A stretch of DNA of 7,007 nt, taken from the NCBI GenBank assembly GCA_050114795.1, contig JASFRS010000129.1:1-7007 (forward strand). Reading direction: 5' to 3'. The notes under the pieces were generated by a model. The model saw only the letters and a list, made by a program, of their open reading frames with translations. It was not told the DNA's origin and made no database searches. A program made the translations under genes and the position numbers. Positions 1 through 6,547 of the stretch are shown one piece after another (position 1 is the first letter of the stretch; each line of letters starts with the position of its first letter). This DNA is from JASFRS01 sp050114795. Lineage in GTDB: Bacteria; Pseudomonadota; Alphaproteobacteria; Sphingomonadales; CAKZYD01.

Positions 1-559
1 GCCGATCATTGAAACCCAAGCCGGCGACGTGTCCGCTTATATTCCAACCAATGTGATCTCCATCACCGATGGTCAGATCTTCCTGGAAACGGACTTGTTC
101 TACCAAGGTATTCGCCCTGCTATTAACGTGGGTCTGTCGGTATCCCGTGTGGGTTCTGCGGCGCAGATTAAAGCCATGAAACAGGTTGCGGGCTCCATTA
201 AACTGGAACTGGCCCAATATCGTGAAATGGCGGCCTTTGCTCAGTTCGGTTCTGACTTGGATGCATCCACACAGCAATTGCTGAACCGTGGTCAGCGCCT
301 GACAGAATTGCTGAAACAAGCGCAATACAGCCCAATGCCGGTTGAAGAACAGGTTGTTTCCATCTTCGCCGGTGTGCGGGGTTATCTGGATAAGATCAAA
401 GTCACTGACGTCACACGTTTTGAAGAATTGCTGCTGGCTGAAGTTCGCTCCAAACATGAGCAAATTCTCGCCGACATTCGTGAGCGTCAAAAACTCGACG
501 ATGATTTGGAAACACGTTTGAAAGCTGTACTTGACAATTTCGTCAAAACATTCGCTTAA
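1..559 (+). CDS. atpA: F1-ATP synthase subunit alpha, C-terminal part (5' end outside window)
   Basis: This is the last 185 or so codons of the alpha subunit, the non-catalytic nucleotide-binding partner of beta in the F1 hexamer on the cytoplasmic side of the inner membrane. The frame is open to the left edge (first full codon at 2), so the GTG at 29 is an internal Val codon and not a start. The visible part begins with PIIETQAGDVSAYIPTNV, matching the region after the nucleotide-binding fold in E. coli AtpA. The alpha/beta family signature PAINVGLSVS lies at 116-145 and is followed directly by the Arg finger (SVSR, codon 146-148), which reaches into the neighbouring catalytic site. The rest is the C-terminal helical domain (LAQYREMAAFAQFGSDLD and onward), ending with TAA at 557-559. 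The Walker A region lies outside the window. atpG follows after 25 bases, as expected for an atpHAGDC operon. Confidence 0.98.
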   Translation, partial: PIIETQAGDVSAYIPTNVISITDGQIFLETDLFYQGIRPAINVGLSVSRVGSAAQIKAMKQVAGSIKLELAQYREMAAFAQFGSDLDASTQQLLNRGQRLTELLKQAQYSPMPVEEQVVSIFAGVRGYLDKIKVTDVTRFEELLLAEVRSKHEQILADIRERQKLDDDLETRLKAVLDNFVKTFA

Positions 560-584
560 AGCTTAAGGGTTTGGGAGCCAGCAC

Positions 585-1472
585 ATGGCAAGTTTGAAGG
601 ATCTGCGCAATCGTATCGGTAGCGTGAAATCCACCCAAAAAATTACTAAAGCCATGAAAATGGTGGCGGCATCCAAATTGCGTCGGGCTCAGGAAGCGGC
701 TGAGGCTGCACGCCCCTATGCAGAGCGGATGGAAAGCGTGATGCATTCGCTCGCCACCAAAGTGGTGCGCACGGATAATACCTCAGCTCTTCTTGCCGGA
801 ACCGGTAAAGACGATGTGCATTTGGTTGTTGTTGCCACTTCAGAACGTGGATTATGCGGCGCGTTGAACACGAATATCGTTCGCGCAGCGCGCTTGAAAG
901 TCGAAGCACTGCTGAAAGAAGGCAAAGAGGTCAAGATTTTGACCGTTGGCCGTAAGGGCTTTGGCCTGTTCCGCAGGACGCATCCAAGCTTAATTATTGA
1001 GCGTATGGAATTCGGTGGCGTGAAGCAGATTGGCTATGACCATGCCAATGAAGTTGCTGAAAAAGTGAAAACCCTGTTTGAAGAGGGTGCTTTTGACGTG
1101 GCTTGGCTGTTTTATGCACAGTTTAAATCTGTGCTGTCACAGGAAGTCACTGGTCAGCAACTCATCCCCGTGCCGGTGGAAGCTGCATCGGGAGAGGGTG
1201 AATTGGCTCCAGGTCAGGCTGTTTATGAATATGAGCCTGATGAAGAGCAGATTTTAAACGCTTTGTTGCCACGCAATGTGACTATTCAGATTTTCCGTGC
1301 GCTGCTGGAAAACTCCGCGTCTGAACAAGGGGCGCGGATGACAGCCATGGATAACGCCACGCGGAACGCTGGTGACATGATTGACCGTTTGACGCTGACC
1401 TATAACCGGACACGTCAAGCGCAGATTACCAAAGAACTGATTGAAATTATTTCGGGCGCGGAAGCGCTGTAA
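585..1472 (+). CDS. atpG: F1-ATP synthase subunit gamma
   Basis: This encodes the rotating central shaft that couples proton flow through F0 to catalysis in the alpha/beta hexamer. The protein has 295 residues, close to the usual 285-295. The N-terminal helix carries the conserved stretch MASLKDLRNRIGSVKSTQKI, then TKAMKMVAASKLRRAQ. The C-terminal helix ends with the family signature ITKELIEIISGAEA at residues 281-294. These two helices form the antiparallel coiled coil inside the hexamer, with a Rossmann-like domain between them (TSERGLCGALNTN near residue 85). A GGGAG Shine-Dalgarno at 573-577, seven bases before the ATG, supports the start. A Gly/Glu/Pro-rich segment near residues 200-220 makes it slightly longer than the E. 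coli protein. It sits between atpA and atpD, 25 bases from each. Confidence 0.98.
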   Translation: MASLKDLRNRIGSVKSTQKITKAMKMVAASKLRRAQEAAEAARPYAERMESVMHSLATKVVRTDNTSALLAGTGKDDVHLVVVATSERGLCGALNTNIVRAARLKVEALLKEGKEVKILTVGRKGFGLFRRTHPSLIIERMEFGGVKQIGYDHANEVAEKVKTLFEEGAFDVAWLFYAQFKSVLSQEVTGQQLIPVPVEAASGEGELAPGQAVYEYEPDEEQILNALLPRNVTIQIFRALLENSASEQGARMTAMDNATRNAGDMIDRLTLTYNRTRQAQITKELIEIISGAEAL

Positions 1473-1484
1473 TAGAGACGGAAC

Positions 1485-1489
1485 AGGAG
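1485..1489 (+). promoter_or_regulatory. Shine-Dalgarno site that fixes the atpD start
   Basis: AGGAG lies eight bases before the ATG at 1498. The same frame is open further upstream, with a TTG at 1441 inside atpG that would add 19 residues. That extension resembles no beta subunit N-terminus, whereas the protein from 1498 begins MASTNNTGRVAQIIGAVVDV, as expected. The site therefore decides the start. Confidence 0.85.
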
Positions 1490-1497
1490 AAGTTTCG

Positions 1498-2943
1498 ATG
1501 GCAAGCACCAACAACACCGGCCGGGTTGCCCAAATTATCGGCGCCGTCGTCGACGTTGCCTTCGATAGCGATTTGCCAGCCATTTTGAATGCGCTTGAAA
1601 CACAGATTGAGGGCCGTCGTTTGGTTCTCGAAGTGGCGCAGCACTTGGGTGAGAACGTAGTTCGCACCATTGCGATGGACTCAACAGACGGTATGGTCCG
1701 CGGTCAGGAAGTGACTGATACGGGTGCTGCTATTTCCGTGCCCGTTGGTCCGGAGACGCTGGGTCGTATCTTTAACGTCATTGGTGAGCCAATTGATGAG
1801 CGCGGCGAAGCGGGTGCCAAGAAAACGGCTCCAATCCACGCGCCTGCTCCTGAATTTGTGGACCAGTCCACAGAAGCAGAAATTCTGGTAACCGGTATTA
1901 AGGTCGTTGACCTGCTCGCACCTTATGCAAAGGGCGGTAAAATTGGCCTCTTCGGTGGTGCCGGTGTTGGCAAAACCGTTCTTATTCAGGAACTGATTAA
2001 CAACATCGCTAAAGGTCATGGTGGTACGTCTGTGTTTGCCGGTGTTGGTGAACGGACCCGTGAAGGGAATGACTTGTACCATGAATTCCTGGATGCTGGC
2101 GTTATTGCAAAAGACGATGATGGCAATCCCATCTCTGAAGGTTCCAAAGTGGCCCTCGTCTTTGGTCAGATGAATGAACCTCCAGGGGCGCGTGCTCGTG
2201 TGGCTTTGTCCGGTCTGACCATGGCTGAATATTTCCGTGATGAAGAAGGCCAGGACGTGTTGTTCTTTGTGGATAACATTTTCCGCTTTACCCAAGCTGG
2301 TTCTGAGGTGTCCGCACTTCTGGGTCGTATTCCTTCCGCTGTGGGTTATCAGCCTACATTGTCCACTGACATGGGTGCGTTGCAGGAACGGATTACATCC
2401 ACGAAAAAAGGCTCCATTACATCTGTGCAAGCCATTTACGTGCCTGCCGATGACTTGACCGATCCAGCACCTGCCACATCATTTGCTCACTTGGATGCAA
2501 CGACCGTGTTGTCTCGTCAGATTGCGGAATTGGGTATTTACCCTGCTGTGGATCCGCTTGACTCCACCAGCCGCGTGCTTGACCCGCGTGTTGTCGGTGA
2601 AGAGCATTATCAAACTGCACGGGAAGTTCAGGAAGTGCTGCAGCGCTATAAAGCCCTGCAAGATATCATCGCCATTCTGGGTATGGATGAACTGTCTGAA
2701 GACGACAAACTCATCGTGGCTCGTGCGCGTAAAATCCAACGCTTCCTGTCTCAGCCTTTCCATGTTGCTGAAATCTTCACCGGTTTCCCTGGTGTGTTTG
2801 TTCAACTGGAAGACACGATTAAAGGCTTTAAAGCGATTGTGGCTGGTGAATATGACCATCTGCCGGAAGCGGCTTTCTACATGGTCGGCACCATTGAAGA
2901 TGCAGTTGCTAAAGCTGAAAAAATGGCAGCCGAAGCGGCTTAA
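1498..2943 (+). CDS. atpD: F1-ATP synthase subunit beta (catalytic)
   Basis: This is the catalytic subunit of F1, which makes ATP from ADP and phosphate. It has 481 residues, a normal full length. Domains in order: an N-terminal beta-barrel (GRVAQIIGAVVDVAF), the nucleotide-binding domain and the C-terminal helical domain. The P-loop GGAGVGKT is at residues 153-160. The catalytic glutamate is E185, in GERTREGNDL. Walker B is LFFVD at 255-259. The family signature PAVDPLDSTS is at 349-358. The lever motif that contacts gamma reads DELSEDD at 397-403, a normal variant of DELSEED. All key residues are present, so it should be active. The ATG at 1498 is chosen from the Shine-Dalgarno and the conserved N-terminus. 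atpC begins 15 bases after its TAA. Codon use is like that of its neighbours. Confidence 0.99.
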   Translation: MASTNNTGRVAQIIGAVVDVAFDSDLPAILNALETQIEGRRLVLEVAQHLGENVVRTIAMDSTDGMVRGQEVTDTGAAISVPVGPETLGRIFNVIGEPIDERGEAGAKKTAPIHAPAPEFVDQSTEAEILVTGIKVVDLLAPYAKGGKIGLFGGAGVGKTVLIQELINNIAKGHGGTSVFAGVGERTREGNDLYHEFLDAGVIAKDDDGNPISEGSKVALVFGQMNEPPGARARVALSGLTMAEYFRDEEGQDVLFFVDNIFRFTQAGSEVSALLGRIPSAVGYQPTLSTDMGALQERITSTKKGSITSVQAIYVPADDLTDPAPATSFAHLDATTVLSRQIAELGIYPAVDPLDSTSRVLDPRVVGEEHYQTAREVQEVLQRYKALQDIIAILGMDELSEDDKLIVARARKIQRFLSQPFHVAEIFTGFPGVFVQLEDTIKGFKAIVAGEYDHLPEAAFYMVGTIEDAVAKAEKMAAEAA

Positions 2944-2958
2944 AGGCGGAGTTAAACC

Positions 2959-3369
2959 ATGGCAGCCCTTGTCACTTTTGAATTGGTAAGCCCTGAGCGG
3001 TTGCTTGCATCCATGCAAGCAAGTCAGGTCGTCGTTCCTGGTGAGGAAGGTGACTTTGGGGTACTTAGCGGTCATATGCCTGTCATGTCTACTTTACGCC
3101 CTGGCGTTGTGGAAGTCAGTGAGGACGGTAAAGCTGAGCCAACGAAATTATTTGTCGGGGGTGGCTTTGTTGAAGTCGCTGATGACCGGGTGACAATTTT
3201 GGCAGAAGATGCTTTGGCTCTGACTGATGCGGATGCAGAAAAGACCGCGCGGGATCTAAGTGACGCGCGTGAAGATCTGGCGGACGCCAAGACAGACCAT
3301 GAAAAACACCTGTTTCAAGTTAAGGTCAAAAAGCTGGAAGCACTAAGCGAGATTTTGGCAAGGCAATAA
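2959..3369 (+). CDS. atpC: F1-ATP synthase subunit epsilon
   Basis: This central-stalk subunit sits at the foot of gamma, joins F1 to the c-ring and in many bacteria restrains ATP hydrolysis. The protein has 136 residues, normal for the family. The N-terminal beta-sandwich (residues 1 to about 87) holds the typical VPGEEGDFGVLSGHMP at 26-41, followed by LRPGVV and a Gly-rich FVGGGFVEV. Residues from about 88 to the end, rich in Ala, Glu, Asp and Lys, form the expected helical hairpin (DADAEKTARDLSDAREDL). GGCGGAG at 2945-2951 is a good Shine-Dalgarno seven bases before the ATG. It is the last gene of the operon and is followed by an intrinsic terminator. In alphaproteobacteria a separate zeta protein often inhibits the enzyme, so how far this epsilon inhibits cannot be read from the sequence. 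Confidence 0.97.
   Translation: MAALVTFELVSPERLLASMQASQVVVPGEEGDFGVLSGHMPVMSTLRPGVVEVSEDGKAEPTKLFVGGGFVEVADDRVTILAEDALALTDADAEKTARDLSDAREDLADAKTDHEKHLFQVKVKKLEALSEILARQ
3001..3022 (+). repeat. Perfect inverted repeat inside the start of atpC
   Basis: TTGCTTGCAT, two bases CC, then ATGCAAGCAA: ten base pairs with no mismatch. In RNA the closing pair would probably open to give a nine-pair stem with a four-base loop TCCA. It covers codons 15-22 of atpC (LLASMQAS), starting 42 bases into the gene. It has no T-run after it, so it is not a terminator. Its role, if any, is unknown; it could slow translation or protect or direct cleavage of the mRNA. Confidence 0.6.
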
Positions 3370-3403
3370 GCTAAAGCTTGCAAGCAGCATTCCATGTACT
3401 TAC

Positions 3404-3440
3404 AAAACGCAATGTGCGCACGGCGCATGTTGCGTTTTTT
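3404..3440 (+). terminator. Intrinsic terminator of the ATP synthase operon
   Basis: A 16-pair stem is formed by 3404-3419 (AAAACGCAATGTGCGC) and 3423-3438 (GCGCATGTTGCGTTTT). The loop is only ACG, and two central pairs are G-U in RNA. A run of six T (3435-3440) overlaps the end of the stem, and further T-rich sequence follows. It begins 34 bases after the atpC stop, where the operon should end. The A-run on the left arm means it could also act on the other strand, but no convergent gene is seen close by. Confidence 0.9.
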
Positions 3441-3466
3441 GTATTTTCCGTATTTTACATAAGACT

Positions 3467-3494
3467 TTAACAATTTCCCGGGATTTGCCATAGT
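3467..3494 (+). promoter_or_regulatory. Candidate sigma-70 promoter for the di-iron protein gene
   Basis: TTAACA at 3467-3472 (five of six matches to TTGACA) and CATAGT at 3489-3494 (four of six matches to TATAAT) are separated by 16 bases. Transcription would begin near 3501, just before the Shine-Dalgarno. The position between the operon terminator and the next ATG makes a promoter likely here, but the match is modest and this exact placing is an inference. Confidence 0.35.
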
Positions 3495-3517
3495 GCTGGG
3501 CGGGAGAAGGACATAAC

Positions 3518-4336
3518 ATGCGTTGGACGCTTGACGATATTCGCTGGACTGAGTTTGACGCCAGTAAAGTCGATGCAGACTTGCTACGTGTCATCAAGAC
3601 CGCTGCGCTTGTCGAAGCAAATTCCGCTGATTATGTCACTTATCTGAAAAACGTCTTCCCAGGAGATGAAGAGTTTGCCACCGCTGCGGAACAATGGGGG
3701 TTGGAGGAAGCGCAACATGGTGCGGCTCTGGCTCGATGGGCTGAAATGGCCGACCCCGACTTTTCATTTGAGGACTCCCTTCGCATTTTCCGTGAAGGCT
3801 ATTCCTTGCCATTGGAAACAACGGAATCCGTACGTGGTAGCCAAGCAGGTGAGCTTGTGGCTCGATGTGTGGTGGAATGCGGAACATCTTCCTTTTACAC
3901 CGCCATCCGCGATGCGGTCGAAGAGCCTGTGTTAAAGCAAATCGCGCACCGCATTGCTGCGGATGAATTCGCCCATTATCAGCTGTTTCATAAATATATC
4001 GACAGTCATGGCGGGGCCTCTTTGGGCCGCCTGGCGCGTTTGAAAGTCGCTGTCACGCGGGTGCAGGAGGCGGAGGATGACGAGCTCGCCTATGCCTATT
4101 ATGCCGCTAATGTGAAGCCTAAAGATGCAAATGCGGTTTTTGATGGCAAGCTTTACGCTCATCTTTATAATGGCCCCGCTTTTGGTCTTTATAAAGAGCG
4201 CCATATTGAAAACGCCACACGCATGATCATGCGTGCGGCGAATATCAATCCCCAAGGCAAAGTCGCGTCACTTGCCGCTAAGGCTTTTTGGAAAGTGATC
4301 CAATATAAACGCCGGCAATGGGCCAAAGCCGCCTGA
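3518..4336 (+). CDS. Ferritin-fold di-iron protein, acyl-ACP desaturase-like
   Basis: The protein has 272 residues, with no signal peptide or membrane segment, so it is probably cytoplasmic. A complete carboxylate-bridged di-iron ligand set can be placed on four helices: E33, E64 with H67 (WGLEEAQHG), E120, and E150 with H153 (IAADEFAH). The motifs WxxEExxHG and IAADExxH, and the 56-residue step from E64 to E120, resemble plant and mycobacterial acyl-ACP desaturases more than rubrerythrin, where the halves lie closer. At 272 residues it is shorter than those desaturases (about 330-360). An oxidase, desaturase or hydroxylase acting with O2 is therefore the best inference; the substrate is unknown. 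AAGGA at 3507-3511, six bases before the ATG, supports the start. It is transcribed like the ATP synthase operon but separated from it by a strong terminator. The C-terminus is basic (KRRQWAKAA). Confidence 0.85.
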   Translation: MRWTLDDIRWTEFDASKVDADLLRVIKTAALVEANSADYVTYLKNVFPGDEEFATAAEQWGLEEAQHGAALARWAEMADPDFSFEDSLRIFREGYSLPLETTESVRGSQAGELVARCVVECGTSSFYTAIRDAVEEPVLKQIAHRIAADEFAHYQLFHKYIDSHGGASLGRLARLKVAVTRVQEAEDDELAYAYYAANVKPKDANAVFDGKLYAHLYNGPAFGLYKERHIENATRMIMRAANINPQGKVASLAAKAFWKVIQYKRRQWAKAA

Positions 4337-4338
4337 GT

Positions 4339-6240
4339 TTACTCCGCAGCAATGGCCATTGGCGCTACCCGGTTTTCATGACCGCGAAGTAAGCGCCCTA
4401 ATTTCTCTTTACCGAACGTGGTTGAGAAAGCACGACCCTCCCAGGCAGCTTTACCACCGATAACCACCAAATCCACAACGCCATCAGAGCGGTTAACCCG
4501 CTGATGATGCTGGAATTCTTCGCGATATAGGCTTTGAATATGGGCTTCCCCGTCATATTCTTTCAACTCATCCGGATTGATGAGAATGAAATCCGCCTGC
4601 GCACCTTCTTTTAAGACACCTGTGTTGAGATTGAAAAACTCTGCAGGTTCCTGTGTTAGGCGATGAACCATGTGGGAAAAAGCATTTACACCGTCTTGAG
4701 CTGCTAGTTTCAGACCCCGTAAATTACAATCATAGAAGGCCATATTTACCAAATGCGCCCCAGAGTCATTGAAACCGGGGAGGAGTTTCGGATCGAACAG
4801 CAACTCCTTGGTCAGTGCTTCGTCTCGATTGGCGGTCACTTCAGTCCACACTAGGTCAGTGTCATAAAGGCGCAAGAGGTGGAGAAAGAATTCTGCTTCG
4901 TCTGATATCTGCGGGAAGCTATCGAAAGCTTCCTTTTCCTGCATATCTTTTGCAGCATTTTCATCGCCGCGCTGATATTGAAACAGGCGTGTTAAAATCT
5001 CAGCAAAGCTCTGGCCAACCCAACTTTTGACCGGGGCATCATCGACCATCATGAAGCGCGGGTCACGGTCAATGGCGAAATCCTCCCGCTTCAACAGGCG
5101 TTTCAAGCGCGCCAGGCCAAAGCCTGATTTGCCTTCCCGCCACATGGACAAAAACTCCTTTTGCCATTGGGGATCATCATAAATCTTTTGCCGCGCCTCC
5201 CGGTCATTCACATCGCATTCGTTTAATATGCGGAGTTCAGGAATTTCCTCAAATAAAGGCGTAATCGGCCCCTCAGCCCAAACTTTGAAGGGCGCTGCCA
5301 AGGCCTGCAGGCGAAAATGCCCGCCTAGAAATTTCGAATTCATGACCTTTGAAAGCCGCCTCCCCAACTTCACAATGCCTGTATTGGACACAACGTCCAA
5401 AGCTGCGACCGCGGTAATTTTCAAAGGCTTGCCAAAGAACCGTCCGCTGGTAAGCGCAAACATACGAATGACATTTAGCGGTGAATCCTTAGGCGGTGTC
5501 GCCTGCCAGACTTTGTCATGACGACGCACAATGTCGGTTAGGCGCTTAATCTCTTTATAGCTGCCATATTGGCCGGGAATGCGCTTTTTCACATTGGGCT
5601 GATTGGCTAAATAGTGAAAAGGGAGGGCATCTGTGGAAAATCCCGCATAGCCCTGTGACAACCCAGTCTCAAGCAGTTGTTCCATCTTTTGAAGTTCAGT
5701 CTCGGTCGGCTCTCGACTAATGGAATCCTGTAGGCCCATCACTTCAATACGAAGCATAGAATGGGGAATCATTGTCGCAACATTGGGGCCTAGATTGAGA
5801 GTCTCTAAATGGTCGAGATAATCAGCAGAATTTTGCCAATTCACCTTGTCGGCGACGAGCTTTAGGACTGATTTAGGCACATTCTCAACCCGGGCAAAAC
5901 AATCCACTATTGGATCTGCACCGTCGCGCCTTTGCGCTCCAAAGGCCAAGCCTAAGCTGCAATTCGCCATCACCACGGTTGTTGTACCATGGCGCACGGA
6001 TTCAGGCAGGCCCGGTGCGAGTTCAAGTTCCAGGTCATAATGGGTGTGAATGTCAAGCAGACCGGGTGTGAGGTATTTTCCCTCTGCATCAATGTCTTTA
6101 GCAGCCGTGGCGGAGCTTAAATCAGCACCAAGTGCGGCCACAGCGCCATTTTTGACACCTAAGTCGCCTTTAAAAGGGGGGCTTCCAGTCCCGTCAAAAA
6201 TCAAGGCGTTTCTAACGATGATGTCAAACTGTTCACTCAT
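4339..6240 (-). CDS. Amidohydrolase of the D-aminoacylase (N-acyl-D-amino-acid deacylase) family
   Basis: The 633-residue protein has the metal-dependent amidohydrolase layout: a small beta domain (residues 1-60), a TIM barrel, and a C-terminal return to the beta domain (TGVLKEGAQADFILINP at 540-556). The metal motif is H65-T-H67-Y-D69. C94, in VVMANCSLG, falls where D-aminoacylases have their zinc-bridging Cys. H160SMLR and STDALPFHYLA (202-212) are further family marks. The catalytic Asp is probably D492 in FNDSGAH. The two later zinc-binding His of the Alcaligenes enzyme are not seen at the matching places (QATPPKDSP near 246-254; KITAVAALDV further on). It is longer than classic D-aminoacylases (about 480-500), with extra sequence in the middle. 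AGGGG at 6248-6252, seven bases upstream of the ATG, supports the start. It should hydrolyse an amide or related bond; the substrate is unknown. No signal peptide is seen. Confidence 0.85.
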   Translation of the reverse strand: MSEQFDIIVRNALIFDGTGSPPFKGDLGVKNGAVAALGADLSSATAAKDIDAEGKYLTPGLLDIHTHYDLELELAPGLPESVRHGTTTVVMANCSLGLAFGAQRRDGADPIVDCFARVENVPKSVLKLVADKVNWQNSADYLDHLETLNLGPNVATMIPHSMLRIEVMGLQDSISREPTETELQKMEQLLETGLSQGYAGFSTDALPFHYLANQPNVKKRIPGQYGSYKEIKRLTDIVRRHDKVWQATPPKDSPLNVIRMFALTSGRFFGKPLKITAVAALDVVSNTGIVKLGRRLSKVMNSKFLGGHFRLQALAAPFKVWAEGPITPLFEEIPELRILNECDVNDREARQKIYDDPQWQKEFLSMWREGKSGFGLARLKRLLKREDFAIDRDPRFMMVDDAPVKSWVGQSFAEILTRLFQYQRGDENAAKDMQEKEAFDSFPQISDEAEFFLHLLRLYDTDLVWTEVTANRDEALTKELLFDPKLLPGFNDSGAHLVNMAFYDCNLRGLKLAAQDGVNAFSHMVHRLTQEPAEFFNLNTGVLKEGAQADFILINPDELKEYDGEAHIQSLYREEFQHHQRVNRSDGVVDLVVIGGKAAWEGRAFSTTFGKEKLGRLLRGHENRVAPMAIAAE

Positions 6241-6547
6241 ATCCAGACCCCTGTTTATTTTTATTTTCCACCTGATTTAAAAAACTTATCAAGGCGTGCT
6301 TTATCTTCTCCGGCACTTTTTGCCTGAGGATAGTGACCTATATTGATGGGTTCGACAATATGCAGTGCCATACACCCCAATTTACAAAAACGCATAACCA
6401 TATATGCATCGGGTGTTAGGTTGCGGGAAGTTGTAGGGGAAGCCAAGACTCTCTCGACGCATCATGCCAGTTTCGCGTGAAATCATGAATGTTGGTTTTC
6501 TTGGAACCAAGCAGAGGCAAAACGCTTAAATACGTCAAGGATGGAAG
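6241..6547. other. Intergenic gap between rppH and the amidohydrolase gene, with a doubtful small ORF
   Basis: This 307-base stretch separates two - strand genes. It holds one - strand ORF ending at 6261, 20 bases before the amidohydrolase ATG. Read from the TTG at 6446 it gives 61 residues; from the ATG at 6401 it gives 46 (MVMRFCKLGCMALHIVEPIN and onward), ending in KFFKSGGK. Neither start has a convincing Shine-Dalgarno, and I recognise no family. It may be a small protein, a gene remnant or chance. A TTGACG on the - strand (6533-6538) resembles a -35 box but has no good -10. No clear terminator follows rppH; the short repeat TTGGTT/AACCAA near 6492-6510 is too weak. The promoter of the amidohydrolase gene must lie here or further upstream, but I cannot place it. 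Confidence 0.4.

Noticed and set aside
1441..1497. Upstream TTG start giving a 500-residue beta subunit
   Set aside because: The extra 19 residues overlap the end of atpG and resemble no beta subunit. The ATG at 1498 has the Shine-Dalgarno and the conserved N-terminus.
1681..2430. Long open frame of 249 codons on the - strand
   Set aside because: It lies wholly antisense to atpD, whose own frame has every catalytic motif. The translation has low complexity and matches no family; it is a shadow of biased codon use.
2483..2989. Open frame of 168 codons on the + strand overlapping atpD and atpC
   Set aside because: It is the shifted frame of the real atpD, rich in Leu, Trp and Lys, with no recognisable domain.
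3400..3597. Open frame on the - strand downstream of atpC
   Set aside because: It runs through the terminator stem and the start of the di-iron gene and has no domain or ribosome site.
4350..4361. 12-bp palindrome CAATGGCCATTG near the end of the amidohydrolase gene
   Set aside because: It has no loop and no T-run, it encodes ordinary residues (AMAIA) and a repeat this short is expected by chance.
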